A stretch of DNA of 64,000 nucleotides from Prorocentrum cordatum (GCA_963575745.1 CAUYUJ010017896.1:1-64000); one strand, 5' to 3'. Positions 41,286 through 51,150 are shown, numbered from the stretch's first letter. Notes: a model not told the origin generated them from the sequence alone. Translations and numbers: made by a program.

Positions 41286-41289
41286 CATC

Positions 41290-41290
<1 letters not shown>

Positions 41291-41335
<45 letters not shown>

Positions 41336-41350
41336 GGGGGGGGGGGGGGC
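41291..41350. repeat. Poly-G tract of nearly 60 bases
   Basis: Uninterrupted G from about 41291 to 41334, then single T and G runs to 41350. Extreme homopolymer with quadruplex potential; the length may be uncertain in the assembly. Confidence 0.9.
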
Positions 41351-41370
41351 TCCTTGGAGGACTACGTGGC

Positions 41371-42412
41371 CAATCCCACCAGCCCTCTGGGCGTCGGTGG
41401 TTTAGGGGTTTACCCCTCCCCCTACCCCCTCCCCTGGACCTGGACGGGGGGTGGGGCCGCGGGTAGTTGGAGCGTCCAAAACGGCATCGGCGAGGAAACG
41501 AAAACCATTGATTTTACGATGGTGGTCGCCCCAAAGGGGGGGGGAGGGGGCGGCGTGAATTGGGTGACCCCCTTCGTTGACCGATCTCCTCCAAGATGGC
41601 CCCAAGAAGAGCCCAGGAGGCCCCAAGATGCCCCAAGATGGCCCAACGAGGCCCCCAAGAGGCCCCCTGGGGGCCCCCAAGGAGACCCTAAGCGACCCCA
41701 CGAGGCCTCCCCCGTGGCACCCAAGACCCCGAAGAGCACCACAGGATCGCCAAGAGACCCCCAAGACGTCCCAAGAGGCCACCAAGAATCGCCCAAATGA
41801 TATCCCTAAGAGGCTCCGAGAGGCATCCAAGAGACCTCTGGCCCCTGTGCTTGCCCTCCTCCTCCTCCTGTTCCTCCTTCCTGCTCCTACTCTTTCTCTT
41901 CCTCCTCCTCCTCCTCCTCGTCCTCCTCCCCCGCCTCCTCCTCATCCTATTCATCCTCCTTCTTCCCACTCCCTCATCCATCCATCCATCCACCTCCTCC
42001 TTCTCCTGCTGGCTCCTTTGCACGGTTCGGCCGTCCTCCTCTTTGCTGCCTCACTTCCCTGGTCACCTCAACTCGCCTGGACGTCGTTTCTGGATGGGCT
42101 TGTGGGATACGCGAAGCGTCTAGAATAGGAGTCGTCTTGGGGCGGTCTTGGGGCCTTTTGGAGCATCATCGGGGCCATCTTGAGGCGTCTTGGGCTGTCT
42201 TGAGCCATGTTGTAGGTCATGTTGGGCTCTCCGAGGCCCTCTTGGAGCCATCTTGGGCCATCTTGGACGCTCCCAACTACCAGCGAACCCCCCCGTCCAG
42301 GTCCAGGGGGTGGGGTTCGGGGGAGGGGTGCGCCCATCCCCGAAGGGTGAGAAGGGAAGATGGAAGAGGAACCTCACTGAACCACATACGCCCAGAGGGC
42401 TGGTAGGATTTG
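41371..42412. mobile_element. Foldback element X with ~150-bp inverted ends
   Basis: The left end (CCACCAGCCCTCTGGGCGT, GGACCTGGACGGGG, TAGTTGGAGCGTCCAA) recurs inverted at the right end (CTCCCAACTACCAGCG, CCCCGTCCAGGTCC, CGCCCAGAGGGCTGGTAGG). Inside are CCAAGATGGCCCC repeats, a (TCC)n stretch with CATCCATCCATCCATCC, and an inverted repeat-Y copy (42020-42124). The right end abuts the coding sequence resuming at about 42407. A related direct copy is at 48110-49071. Confidence 0.8.
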
Positions 42413-42747
42413 AACTTTTAGAGCAAGTATACGGGCTCAATTTCGAGCCTGGTGCGTTGGCGTTTGATCTCTCGTTGAAACATGTTTACAGGCCGATCAG
42501 CAGCTTGTATTACGATTGGATGCATTGCCTCCTGGCGTCAGGAGGCGTATGGCAATACCATTGTAACTCATTCTTGGGGGAAATGCTGAAACATGGAATT
42601 ACGCTTAAAGACATGGACGATTTTGCGTCAGATATGCTACGGCATGCTGAGACCAGCCCAGAGTACCGCAAGCTCCAGGTCGATTTTTTTTTTTTCAGAA
42701 GCGATATGCCCACCAATCTGCAAAACATTCACGTTTTTTTTTGTTAG
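42406..42747 (+). CDS. Transposase-like protein, second part
   Basis: Reads FELLEQVYGLNFEPGALAFD, YYDWMHCLLASGG and GITLKDMDDFASDML. In the related dinoflagellate proteins known to me, (L)TK..FE.LE is followed by a DWMH motif, so this joins directly to the first part. Joining AAGA to GATTTGAA gives K-R-F-E in frame, but the implied intron ends (GG...AG) are not canonical; I could not find a GT-AG pair that keeps frame. Further downstream an 11-13 base T-run (about 42685-42697) probably shifts the frame. The stop at 42747 comes early compared with the family, and the N gap follows shortly, so the C-terminus is missing or beyond the gap. Confidence 0.65.
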   Translation, partial: GFELLEQVYGLNFEPGALAFDLSLKHVYRPISSLYYDWMHCLLASGGVWQYHCNSFLGEMLKHGITLKDMDDFASDMLRHAETSPEYRKLQVDFFFFRSDMPTNLQNIHVFFC

Positions 42748-42882
42748 CGAGGGTCTTGTCGCATTAAAAGTGATAGATTATATGTGAGCCTTTCGGCACC
42801 CGACGGATCGGGGGGAGACGAGGAACGGAGGGCGACGAGGAACGGATGGCGACGAGGAACGGGGGGGCGGTGGCGGGGGGGG

Positions 42883-42982
42883 NNNNNNNNNNNNNNNNNN
42901 NNNNNNNNNNNNNNNNNNNNNNNNNNNNNNNNNNNNNNNNNNNNNNNNNNNNNNNNNNNNNNNNNNNNNNNNNNNNNNNNNN
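42883..42982. other. Assembly gap (100 N)
   Basis: Exactly 100 N in a G-rich context. Anything spanning it, including the end of the transposase-like gene and the start of the next gene, is uncertain. Confidence 0.99.
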
Positions 42983-43062
42983 GCTCACGTACCGAGCCGT
43001 TTTGGCGCGATCTGGTTACGCTTCTTATTTTCGACAGCCGAAGGCACGGCCCACGGCGTGCC

Positions 43063-44128
43063 ATGTCTGGTGCGTGCTCGGCCCAGGTGCGGCAAGTGCT
43101 GGAGCACATGAGGGTGGCCGAGGCGGCGTCGGGGGCAGTTGATTTGGCGGCCAGCCACGCTAGGGTGACCGAGGTCTTGTCGAACCATCCCACCCTGACG
43201 CTCTTGGAGGCCACTGAGATATTGACGGCCGTCCAGGCAACGGGCTTCACCCTCCCGCAGCGCGGGAACTTGACGCAGCTGGTGAACTCCAAAGTCGGCG
43301 CCCCAACTCGTTCTTCGGCTGCGACCGCGCAGGCGCCCAGGCAGTCGTGCGACCACTTCTGGGAGTGGATGACCGATGCCATGTGGGACCTCTGGGCGCA
43401 GCCTGGCACAACGTGGAATGCCATATTGCATTCCATCGTATCGCGTTGCGACGCCATCGGCCTGGTGCACCCCAGCGAGGGCACCCTCAAGTCGATATGG
43501 GCTACGGTCGTCATGGTTCGCGCTGGGCCTTCGGGCGAGATCGTTGTCGACGGGCCCGAGGCCGTCAGGAAGAAGGTCGATATCGGCCAGGCGATCGCCG
43601 TCATGCGCGGGAGGGGCGCGCTGCTACACCACGGAGTGGCACGGGCGTACCCGCAGGCGCCGACGGACATGAAGACCACGCACGCCGACGTGTACGCGAG
43701 TGCGTACCCCGCTGGATTCGACCCCGTGCCTTCCCGCATCCACAGCAGCAGGATCCAGATGTTGTGCGACCGCCTCCCGTGCCGCTCGACTCACGCGTCC
43801 GTCGCCGCGGGCGTCCGTGACATGAGGGCCCGCGCGGGCGACTACGGGCGCCGCCCCAGTCAACACAGGCCTCGGGCAGCCGACCCGTTCGTGCCAGGAT
43901 TGGTGATCTACGACGAGCCGCGGGCTTCTCGCCAGGCCGCCTTCCAGCACGCCATGCTGCCACTGCCGATGCCGCAGCCGCATCAGCAGCCCAGCGGCGC
44001 CGCGCCGAGCGGCCTCCTTGCGTTGCCGCCGCCGCCGCCGCCCGCCGCGGTCGCGGGCGCGGGCGGCGCCTCGGCGGTCGCGGCGGTCGTCGCCGCGGGC
44101 CAGGGCGGCGGCGCTGCGGCTCCCGCAG
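43063..44128 (+). CDS. Dinoflagellate multicopy protein family, N-terminal part
   Basis: ATG 43063 (MSGACSAQVRQVLEHMRVAE). The frame shows SNHPTLTLLEATEILTAVQ, DHFWEWMTDAMWDLW, LVHPSEGTLKSIWATVVMVR, YPAGFDPVPSRI and LCDRLPCRSTH, then turns Pro/Gln/Ala-rich. This order (N-terminal helical repeats, L..PSE.T....., P.R.T., then low-complexity) matches a large dinoflagellate-specific family of unknown function that typically ends in a D/E-rich region, KRPAA repeats and a VYPGVP.KP motif. Those very elements appear at 45.7-46.06 kb. The exon end near 44128 is a guess where the frame becomes CT-rich. The frame is open up to the N gap, so a more upstream start is possible. Confidence 0.75.
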
Positions 44129-44777
44129 GACACCGCTTAGCACCACCCCCTAGCAGCGGTCACGCGCAGCCCGTGTCCTTCCATGTCCATCCTCCATCTC
44201 GCATCCACCGCCTCCTTCCTCATTCTCATGGTCTCCTTCCTCCTTCTCATTCCTCCGTCCGCCGTAGCTGTCGGTCGATCGTCGCCGTCGCCCCCCACCC
44301 CTTGCCCCTAGAGGAAGCACGGCTGGCGGCGGGCCGCCTGCTGCCGCTGGCGGCATGGCGAGGCCCCTCGACGAGATCAGGGCGAGGTCCGTCACGGGGT
44401 GAACTCTCCTTGGTGTACCTCCTACGGCCTCGGAACCTATGCCCTCCTCCCCCTCTCCCATCTAACCGCTCCTCATCACTATTCCCATAAACCCCTCTCT
44501 CTCTCTCGTTTCGGTTTTGCTATCGCAATTTTTTCCTTTGCTCTCTCGCGTCTCTCTCTCTCTCAGTTGTCTCTCTCTCTCTCTCTCCTCTCATCCCTCT
44601 CATCTCTCTCCTCCCTCTCCTCTCCGATCTCTCTCTCACTCCTCCCCTTACCGCACTCTCTGTGGCTCCTTTGCACACTCGCCCTAAGCTCTCATCTCTC
44701 GTTCTCATCTGTGTCCCCGTTCTAGTCACCCTTCCGTGTGTGTGTGTATAGTGCGGTCTGTGTCTCGTTCTAGTCAC

Positions 44778-44814
<37 letters not shown>

Positions 44815-44837
44815 GTGTGTGTGTGTGCGTGTGTGTG

Positions 44838-44869
<32 letters not shown>

Positions 44870-45559
44870 TGCGTGTGTGTGTGCGTCGCTCTCTCTCTCT
44901 CTCTCACTCTCTCTATCGAGCGCGAGCGATTGCTTATCCTCCTTTCGCGTTTCCTTCGCCCTCCTCATCAATATCCGCTTCCTCCACATTTCCATATCAT
45001 GTCCTTCTCCATCTTCCTCCTCCCCATCCGCCCGACGTGGCTCCGACACCTCTTCCATATGCCTTCGTTATCTCACTATATCTCTCTCTATGCATGTATG
45101 TATATATATATATATATATATCCATGCCCCTCCCTCGGTTGTTTCACCTTCCCCACCATCATCTCTCTCTCTATATCGCTCTCTCTCTCTCTCTCTCTCT
45201 CCCTCTCTCTCTCTCTCTTTCTTTCTCAACCTCACCTCCTCGTCTTTTTTAACCTCCACCTCCGCCTCCTCCGTCTCACCCCCTCACCCTGCCCCCCCAT
45301 GCGTTTCCCCGCACTCCTCCTCCGCCTCATCAGCATCAACGTTCGCCTTCTCCACATCCCCTCACCCTCCTCACCCTCGTCCTTGTCGACATCCTCCTCC
45401 TCCTCCTCCTCCTCCTCCTCCGCCTCCTTGTCCTGCATCTTCCCTCCCGCTCCACGCCGCGCCTCATTGTTTAAGGGTGGCGCTCGCAACCCGCCCGCCC
45501 CACCCGCCCCCCCCACCGCGCCCGCCCCGCCCACCCACCTCGCCGCTTACGCGGGCATC
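44129..45559. other. Probable intron full of dinucleotide repeats
   Basis: CT-rich runs 44500-44660, (GT)n 44783-44880, (CT)n 44891-44910, (TA)n 45101-45121, (CT)n 45160-45230 and (TCC)n 45395-45425. No GT-AG pair was fixed. It separates two halves of one recognisable protein family. Confidence 0.6.
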
Positions 45560-46056
45560 GCGCAGACCCGAATTCAGACCGCGATGAGACTTCCCCACGC
45601 ACGCGCCGATGTTGGCCAGACCCACTCGAGCCCAGACTCACGCCCAGGCGGCCGTCGCCCTCTCGCGGTCGCCACTGTCGATCTCCCCCGACCGCGCCCC
45701 GCGCAGAGGTTCGAGACGGTGCTCGACAACGGCAAGCGGAGCCGCGCGGCGGTGGACTCCGACTGCGACGACGACGACTACGAGGAGCACGATACACCAC
45801 CACCGAAGAAGAGTAAGGCGGCGCTCTCGGGCAAGAAGGGCAAGAAGGGCCACCCTCAGCCATGAGGCGCCCCGCGGCTGCTAAGCCAGCCATGAAGCGC
45901 CCCGCGGCCGACACGAAGAGCGTTCTCCAGAATTTGGTGTATCCAGGGGTCCCCACCAAGCCAGCTGCTCCCATCGAATACCGTTGCTTCATGATGCCGC
46001 GCTTGACGGCGACTTCCTGCCGCCCCGATTACCGTCTAGAATCGCAAGCGCGCTGA
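45560..46056 (+). CDS. Same family, C-terminal part with D/E-rich and KRPAA motifs
   Basis: From about 45560 the frame gives RFETVLDNGKRSRAAVDSDC, DDDDYEEHDTPPPKKSKAAL and SGKKGKKG, then meets TGA. One base out of phase, the sequence continues MRRPAAAKPAMKRPAADTKS, VLQNLVYPGVPTKPAAPIEY and RCFMM, ending at 46056. KRPAA repeats followed by YPGVP.KP...P..Y are the usual C-terminus of this dinoflagellate family. The break at about 45860 is a single-base frameshift (decay, sequencing error or a mis-seen splice). The last ~30 residues expected for the family are not recognisable, and the tandem array begins 60 bases on. Confidence 0.65.
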
Positions 46057-46119
46057 AGGCGCCGCAGGGGCACGAGCACCTCCCCTCACCCCAGGCCCAA
46101 AGACTGATCCAGGCGCTGC

Positions 46120-47300
46120 CCAGGGGTGGTCGCTGTCAGGGGACAGTTTAGTGACCACACCCTGTCTTGCACAGGGCATGCCAGGTGCCCCAAGACGGCC
46201 ACCATAAGGGCTCAATGCGGTGACCAGCGGCCCCCGAGAGAACCCCAACAGGGTCCAAGACTGCTCCAGGAGCGGCGCAGGGGTGGTCACTGCCAGTGGA
46301 CAGTTTCGCGACGCCCCCCTCCCCCCCTTGTTTCGCACGGGGTCCCGATCAAGGCTCCAAGACAGCTCCAAGATGGCTCCACGATGGCTCCAATACTGCC
46401 GTCAGAGGCTCCCAAGGGAGCTTCAGCAAGCTCTAGGACAGCACCAGCCACCGCCCAGGTCACTATCAGGGGGCAGTTCAGCGACACCCCCCGCCCTCTG
46501 TCTTGCAACAAGGCCCACCAGAAGCTCCAAGGCGGCTCCAAGAAGGGCCACATACGGTTGCCAGGGGCCTCCGAGAGAGCCCCAACAGGGTCCAAGATTG
46601 TTCCAGTAGCAGCATGGGATGCAGTCACTACCAGGGGACAGTTTAGTGACCACACCCTTGTTTCGCACGGGCCCCTTATCAGGGCTCCAAGACAGCTCCA
46701 AGATGGCCCCAAGACGGCTTCCAGAAGCTCCCAAGGGAGCTTCAGCAGGCTCCAGGACGACGCCAGCCACGGCCCAGGTCACTACCAGGGAGCAGTTCAA
46801 TCAACACCACCCCCCGCCCTCTGTCTTGCAACTGGGCCCACCAGATGCTCCAAGACGGCTCCAAGAAGGGCGCAATGCGGTTACCAGAGGCCTCCGAGGG
46901 ATCCCTAACAAGGCCCATGACGGCTCCAGGAGCGGCATTGGGGTGGTCACTACCAGGTGATAGTTTAGTGACCCCACACCGTTTCGCACGGTGCACCATC
47001 AGTACTGCAAGACAGCTCCAAGATGGCTCCAAGACGGCCTCCACAGGCCCCCAAGGAAGCTTCAGCAAGCTCCATGCCAGCACCAGCCACGGCCAAGGCC
47101 ACTACCAGGGAGCAGTTCAGTGACACCCCCACGCCCTCTGTCTTGCAACTGTGCCCATCAGAAGCTCCAGGACTGCTCCCAGAAGGGCCCAATACGGTTA
47201 CCAGAGGCCCCCGAGTGAGCCCCACCAGGGTCCAAGAAGGCACCAGGAGCGGCATCGGGGTGGTCACTACCAGGGGGGCAATTTAGTGACCGCCTCCCTG
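46120..47300. repeat. Higher-order tandem array of two alternating ~160-bp units
   Basis: Unit starts at about 46124, 46289, 46449, 46623, 46776, 46942, 47097 and 47259. Type A has GGTGGTCACTACCAGGGGAC and AGTTTAGTGACC with TTTCGCACGG. Type B has GGTCACTACCAGGGAGCAGT, TCAG.GACACC and CCGCCCTCTGTCTTGCAAC. The order is A, A', B, A, B, A, B, A, so the true period is ~320 bp over most of the array. Each unit carries CTCCAAGA(C/T)GGC repeats. Confidence 0.88.
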
Positions 47301-48105
47301 TTCCCCCCTCCCGTTCCTGCATCACCCCCTTTCCCCATGGAAGGAAAGCGACCCACGCGTGGCCCACGGCAGTTGGGCGGCGGGTGTACACAAGCATGGC
47401 CAAGGGTGCTTGGAGGGCCTTGCGGAAGGGAGAAATAGTAGATCGTGCGTTCTCTTGGCGCACGAACCCTGAAGTGTCATGGGCGAACCTCGTGAAACAC
47501 GTGAGTTCGAATGCCAAGGGGAAATGATTTTGTTGTGTTATGTGCGCATGTGCAGTTTTCCCAGTATCAACTCATGGGGAAATGCTGTTGCTACGTCGGG
47601 ACATCAGAGGCTCGCCCGCTGCACGAAGAGGCCCCGCCCGCGCACTCTCTCTAGTAGTGAGAAAAAAAAAACATGCCAGAACACATGCTCCATTCCGTTT
47701 GTCCCATCGTTGAACATCCCAGGCGAAAGCGTCATCCAACCGACGCCCGTCTCCGCCCCGTGCCCCCATACACCTCCCTTCGGTCCCCCAACTGTGTAAT
47801 GCCGGTCCCTGGCATTGCCCCTGAGCGGTTCCCCCAACCGCCGAGTCCTCCGCAGCCACCGCTTCCTCCTCCCCCTCCTCCTTATTGTCCTCCTCTCCCT
47901 CCCCCATCTCCTCCACTGGGTCCTTCTCTTCTGCCCCTCCTCCTCCCCCTCCTCGTGTCTGCGCCGATCAGCTTCATCATCGTTCATCTCCTCCTCCCTC
48001 CTCTCCATCCTCGTCCTCATATGTTTTCCTGCTCCGCCTCCTTATCCTCTTCTGGTTCATCCTCCTACGCCTTTCCATGTTTCCTTTTCCCTTTGTCCAC
48101 CACCC
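47301..48105. other. Unique then TCC-rich sequence
   Basis: 47300-47850 unique without a recognised gene. 47850-48060 is imperfect (TCC)n. Confidence 0.5.
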
Positions 48106-48109
48106 GCCT

Positions 48110-49071
48110 CCCTCTAAATCCCACCAGCCCTCTGGGCGTCGGTGGTTTAGGGCGTGGCGTTTCCTCTTCTACTCCTCACTCTTCCCCTTCGGGGAGGGGT
48201 TTACCCCTCCCCCTCCCCTCTGGACCTGGGCGGGGGGGGGGGGGGGGGGGGTGGGGGGGCGCGGTAGTTAGGAGCGCCCAAAACGGCCATCGGCGAGGAA
48301 ACGAATTCATTGAATTTTTACCTAGGGTTTGGTCCCCATGTTGGCCTCCAGGGGGGGGGTGGGGGGGGGGGGTGGTGGTGGGGGGGGGGGGGGGGGTGGG
48401 GGGGCTTTAGTGTGAGGCACGCACTTTCGTTACCGACCCCCCCCCTCCCCGAGATGGCCCCGCCCAATAAGCCGCCCAGGAGCCCCCAATATGGACCAAC
48501 GGGCTCCCAAGATTCCAACCAAGGAGGCCCCCAAAAAGCCCCTAACGGCCCAGAGCCCCCCCCCCCCCCCCCACCCCCCCCCCCCCCCCCCCCCCGAGGC
48601 ACCCACGACACCGAAGAACCCCCCAGGATCGCCAAGAGACCCCCAAGACGTCCCAAGATGCCACCAAGAATCGCCCAAGAGATACCCCTAAGAGGCTCCG
48701 AGAGGCATCCATGAGACCTCTGGCCCCTGTGCTTGCCCTCCTCCTCCTCCTGTTCCTCCTTCCTGCTCCTACTCTTTCTATTATTCCTCCTCCTCCTCGT
48801 CCTCCTCCTCCGCCTCCTCCTCATCCTATTCATCCTCCTTCTTCCCACTCCCTCATCCATCCATCCATCCACCTCCTCCTTCTCCTGCTCACTCCTTTGC
48901 ACGGTTCGGCCGTCCTCCTCTTTGTTGCCGCACTTCCCTGATCACCTCAACTCGCCTGGACATCGTTTCTGGATGGGCTCGTGGGGATTTTTTTTTGATC
49001 TGCGGCCCGCAATGAAAAATTCAAGAGGGCGTGGTAACGCGTGGGGATACGCCGCGAAGCGTCTAGAATTC
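48110..49071 (+). repeat. Element X, second direct copy (~950 bp)
   Basis: Matches 41371-42124 from CCCACCAGCCCTCTGGGCGT through GGATCGCCAAGAGACCCCCA, CTAAGAGGCTCCGAGAGGCA, TCTGGCCCCTGTGCTTGCCC and CATCCATCCATCCATCC to GCGTCTAGAAT at about 90% by eye. Differences: a G-run at 48231-48257, long G and C runs (48352-48410, 48558-48595), and an extra ~57 bases at 48988-49045 flanked by GTGGGGA direct repeats. Confidence 0.9.
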
Positions 49072-49570
49072 CTTTTCCTCCCCTCATGTCCGTGCCTGGG
49101 ACGGCCCGACGGGGCCCCGCGCCTGCCGATCTGGAGTTCCAGCTGAGCAGCGGGGCGATGGTGGGCGGGGGGGAGGGGGTGGGGGCTGCGGAGGAGGAGG
49201 AGGAGGCGAAAGAGGAAGAGGGAACGGAACGCGAGGACAAAGGAAGAAATTGCTGCGGAGGAAGAGGACGAAGACGGGGATGGGGAAGAGGGGGGACAGG
49301 ATGAGGAGAGCAGGACGACGTGGAGGAGGAGGGGGGGAAATGGAGGAGGATGAGGGGGAAAGAGGAATAGGAGAAGGAAGAATGGGAGGAGGAGAACGAG
49401 GAGGGTAAGGCGGAGCAGGTATATGGGTCAACGGACGATGAGGAGGGATGGGGGTGGAGGGTGGAGACGGGAGGGGTCGAAGGACAGCCTTGGGCCGAGG
49501 ACAACGACGGGGGGGGGGGCATCGGGGCGGCGAGCGGCAGCAACAACGTTGACGACCCCACTTGGAACAC
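49072..49570. other. Unique then (GGA)-rich sequence
   Basis: 49180-49400 is imperfect GGA repeat with GAC and GAA. A G9 run lies at about 49510. No gene. Confidence 0.5.
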
Positions 49571-50070
49571 TAGCGGACTTGCCTGGCGGCAATTCAGACC
49601 CCCTTTCAGTTCCAAGTTTGGAACATCTTACCACCCTCCTCGCACCTCATTTAAAAACGAATTCAGAACCACCCAAACAGTTACAGTTTTGGCTCGCCGC
49701 CCAAGCTCCGCACCGCCTCATGTTTATCCATCGATACTCGGGGCGAACCTCCGAACTTTTTCGTCGACGTATGCTTTCGGAGCGAGCTTCCGAACCGTTT
49801 CGTATCGTTTCTTAACGTTTCGTAACCCGTCGTATCGTTGCGCTGCGTACGATGCAAACCTGCGCAAACGATATAACGTAGTTATATCATGTTGTAACTG
49901 TTTGGGTGGTGCGAAGTTAATTGGGCGCAAGAGCCTTTATAACGCCTGCATCGCGATACATTGCAATGTATCGTTCGGGAAAGATATATCATATAAACAA
50001 CGTAGTATGGCAGTTATAAGTTGCTTTGCACCACTTATATCTCAAGATGAACAACATATAACATGAGTTG
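49571..50070. other. AT-richer island, no supported gene
   Basis: Composition shifts to about half A+T, with repeated CGTTTCGTA.CG and AACGATA motifs, unlike the GC-rich surroundings. The frame 49461-50066 (+) is open across it but has no recognisable domain. Confidence 0.4.
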
Positions 50071-50084
50071 CAACGATTTACATC

Positions 50085-50345
50085 AGCCGCATCGCAAGCA
50101 TCCGTGAAGTGGGGTAAGTCACATGTCGAAAGCGATTGGCTCTCCATCCCTGCAGTCGCTGGATGCTTCTAAGACGAATGTCAGCGGCGAGCCGCACATG
50201 GAGACGGAACCGACCCTCCCATCCTGGCAGCTTTTGTCTGTGTAGGCTTTCCAGACGAGTGCGCGCAGCGCTGAGGCGAGAGCTACATCCATAACATGAA
50301 CCGCCCTTCACCTTTTTGAAATGTTGCAAACGGTTAGGGCACATG
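50085..50345 (-). repeat. Dispersed element encoding GWRANRF, copy 2
   Basis: Minus-strand translation contains KLPGWEGRFRLHVRLAADIR and RLQGWRANRFRHV. Related to the copy at 6561-6900. Confidence 0.55.
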
Positions 50346-50614
50346 CATGCTTCGTTGAGGCGAAAGTCCCAGGATCACAATGATCACAACGTGCAGCTGT
50401 CGAATATGTGCAGCTGGTGGACCTTTTCACGCGTCAGGCAGCAGGCAGGCAGGCAGTGCCGTCGAGTCAATGCTCGGCCCAGGCTCGGGCGTGACAGCAT
50501 GAAACCCAAAGCGGTTCGGTTGATGCCTGGGAGAAGCACACACGACCTGTGTTTCGTGTCTGTTAGAAGCATCCATCATACCCACCTCCTACTAGCCGAT
50601 GTCAACATAATCGC

Positions 50615-50720
50615 ACGAAGTTTCTGGACGCTTCGTTTTTCTCTACTGGCCCATCCAGAAAAACAATGCCCAGGCGAGTTGCCCGAATCAGGGGAGTGTA
50701 GGAGCATGTAGTAGAACAAC
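50615..50720 (+). repeat. Dispersed repeat Y, copy 4
   Basis: GACGCTTCG, CCCATCCAGAAAAACAATGC, CCAGGCGAGTTGCC and AATCAGGGGAGTG, followed by GGA-rich sequence as at copy 1. Confidence 0.72.
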
Positions 50721-50739
50721 GACGGGGGCAACCGTTATC

Positions 50740-50990
50740 TTTTGAATGAGGGGAAGGAGCAGGACGCGGAGCAGGGGGAAAATGCTGAGGAGGAGGAGAA
50801 GGAATAGGCGGAGGAGAAGGGGGAGGATCCTGAACAGATGGAAGACGGAGTGGACGGAACATGTTTCCACTCAATTTCAGGTGAGCCTCTAGGAGGGAAG
50901 CGAGTGTACAGAAGAGGCGGCGGGTGAGGCAGAGGAGGATGAGGAATTTGATAATGAGGATGTGGGATGATGATGATGATGATGTTGCTA

Positions 50991-51070
<80 letters not shown>

Positions 51071-51150
51071 AATGATGCTGATGATGCTGATGATGCTGAT
51101 GATGCTGATGATGCTGATGATGATGATGACGACGAGGAGGAGGATGAGGT
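50740..51150. repeat. GGA-rich then (GAT)n tract
   Basis: 50750-50950 purine-rich; 50960-51130 nearly pure GAT triplets with GCT at six-base steps near the end. Confidence 0.92.

Noticed and set aside
41371-49071. Element X copies as a pair of long terminal repeats
   Set aside because: No TG...CA ends, primer-binding site or polypurine tract; X is internally inverted, and no gag-pol lies between the copies.
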